A stretch of DNA of 64,000 nucleotides, from assembly GCA_950295325.1 (NCBI GenBank), contig OX485805.1, positions 58,502,283-58,566,282 of the forward strand, written 5' to 3'. This document shows positions 63,019 to 64,000 of the stretch, piece by piece. The notes beneath the pieces are model-generated. The model did not search any database and was not told where the DNA came from. It was given only the letters and a program-made list of their open reading frames with translations. A program made the position numbers and the translations under genes. Every line of letters starts with the position of its first letter. Within the stretch, counting starts at the first letter, position 1. The stretch comes from Polytrichum commune (Eukaryota > Streptophyta > Polytrichopsida > Polytrichales > Polytrichaceae).

Positions 63019-64000
63019 TTAAAGCCTACAACATTAAAAGATATGAAGGATTTTAACCTACTAAAAATTAGTTTTGAAGGCAATTGGCGGGTAACTTAAA
63101 AACTCAAAAGGTTTTCAACTTACAAAAATTTGATATTGTATGATGCAACCTATGCCATGAGGGAAATAGCCTATGCCCTTAATAACTTCAAAAACTTTTC
63201 GGACGTTGGTATCCATCCATGAAGCCATGGCCATTCAATGAGGCAAACCAATTTTAGAAGGAGACCCGATTGGACAAGGAGTTCTTCAACATGGGGACAA
63301 CACACACCAGAATTGAGGAAGTCCAAACTATCCGCCAAACAATTTAAGGGTACATCAACACTTTTATCCACATGAGAGGCCGGATGTGGTCCTAGGACAT
63401 CAGGCTATGCAAGGGCTTCCACATCAATATTTGCTTTGACATCGGATTCAAAAACATGAACAAACGAGATGCCTGAAGTATGTGCCTCATTCGTCTTCAC
63501 AAAATGAACACAATTCTTTGTACAGATGACTCAAGCCCAATTGATATTGGTTTGAACCAAATCACCAAGAATTGGACGGACTTTTTCAAGTTACATTTCA
63601 AGCACACACTCAAAGATGGATTAGCAATATTGAGAGGAGAACGTGCATTTGTGATGGAACTTAAAAAGGGAAAATGGATCATTGATAAAGTTGAAAAGGG
63701 CTTTGAATCAATCACAAAAGCGTGAAACCTTTGACTCCACATTAAAGATAACACACTACGTAGCCATACCTCACATAGCATTTTCAACACATTAATACGC
63801 AAAAGCTACTACGAAAGCCAACAATTGGAGTTTTGACCTTGACAAAACTGGAAGTATCAAAAAGCTACGAATTTCTTATTCTAACTACCAAGGAAACAAC
63901 AAACTTGATCTTATAGCACAGCCTATTCTCCAACCATGAGAAACTTAAGGTTAATGCAATACATGACCGGGACACCAACAACCCGTCCGAGCTACGCATT
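63019..64000. other. right edge; no supported gene
   Basis: An 81-codon open frame at 63480-63725 (LKDGLAILRGERAFVMELKK...) has a fairly protein-like composition. It has no recognised family and no clear splice partners; it could be a transposon-derived remnant. Confidence 0.3.

Overview
This is nuclear DNA of a plant. Its genes are split by GT-AG introns, it carries a spliceosomal SF3B4 gene of typical plant form, telomere-type CCCTAAA motifs lie near that gene, and most of the window is AT-rich intergenic DNA full of short non-autonomous transposons (MITEs). A non-seed plant such as a moss would fit the sparse genes and the unusual ParB/methylase gene, but the sequence alone does not prove a lineage.

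Layout. (1) Positions 2-3749, + strand: the 3' part of an eight-exon gene that joins a ParB-like DGNHR domain to a degenerate beta-class N6-adenine/N4-cytosine DNA methyltransferase domain, with a basic linker between them and one in-frame TGA. (2) 3750-11460: intergenic DNA with PIF/Harbinger-type MITEs, a tandem duplication and a Mutator-like foldback element. (3) 11662-15713, +: a complete nine-exon SF3B4 gene (462 aa). (4) About 20479-24737, +: a seven-exon gene for a membrane-anchored protein with a tentative AsmA/TamB-like look; its N-terminus is unresolved. A large hairpin sits in one of its introns. (5) 24738-34300: repeats and a decayed trihelix-type transcription factor pseudogene (30200-31188, -). 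(6) 34300-54970: a locus of small HMA-like (heavy-metal-associated, ferredoxin-like) genes whose usual metal-binding CxxC position is replaced. It holds gene A (+, 77 aa), gene B (-, 172 or 106 aa), gene C (-, frameshifted), and an older, decayed duplicate, A' and B', separated by 3 kb of inserted DNA. A Mutator-like MITE in the A copy has a 9-bp target-site duplication, and the A' copy supplies the matching empty site. (7) 54970-64000: no gene I can support, but two near-identical 340-bp hAT-like elements, another PIF/Harbinger MITE, a perfect 31-bp inverted-repeat element and a strongly G-poor tract.

The most novel content is the ParB/methylase fusion and the HMA-like cluster without the CxxC motif. 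SF3B4 and the membrane protein look like ordinary housekeeping genes. I see no operon-like cooperation among these genes. Within the HMA-like cluster, A and B are convergent and B and C are in tandem on the minus strand. All exon boundaries were read by eye from splice consensus and phase agreement; no search or alignment program was run.
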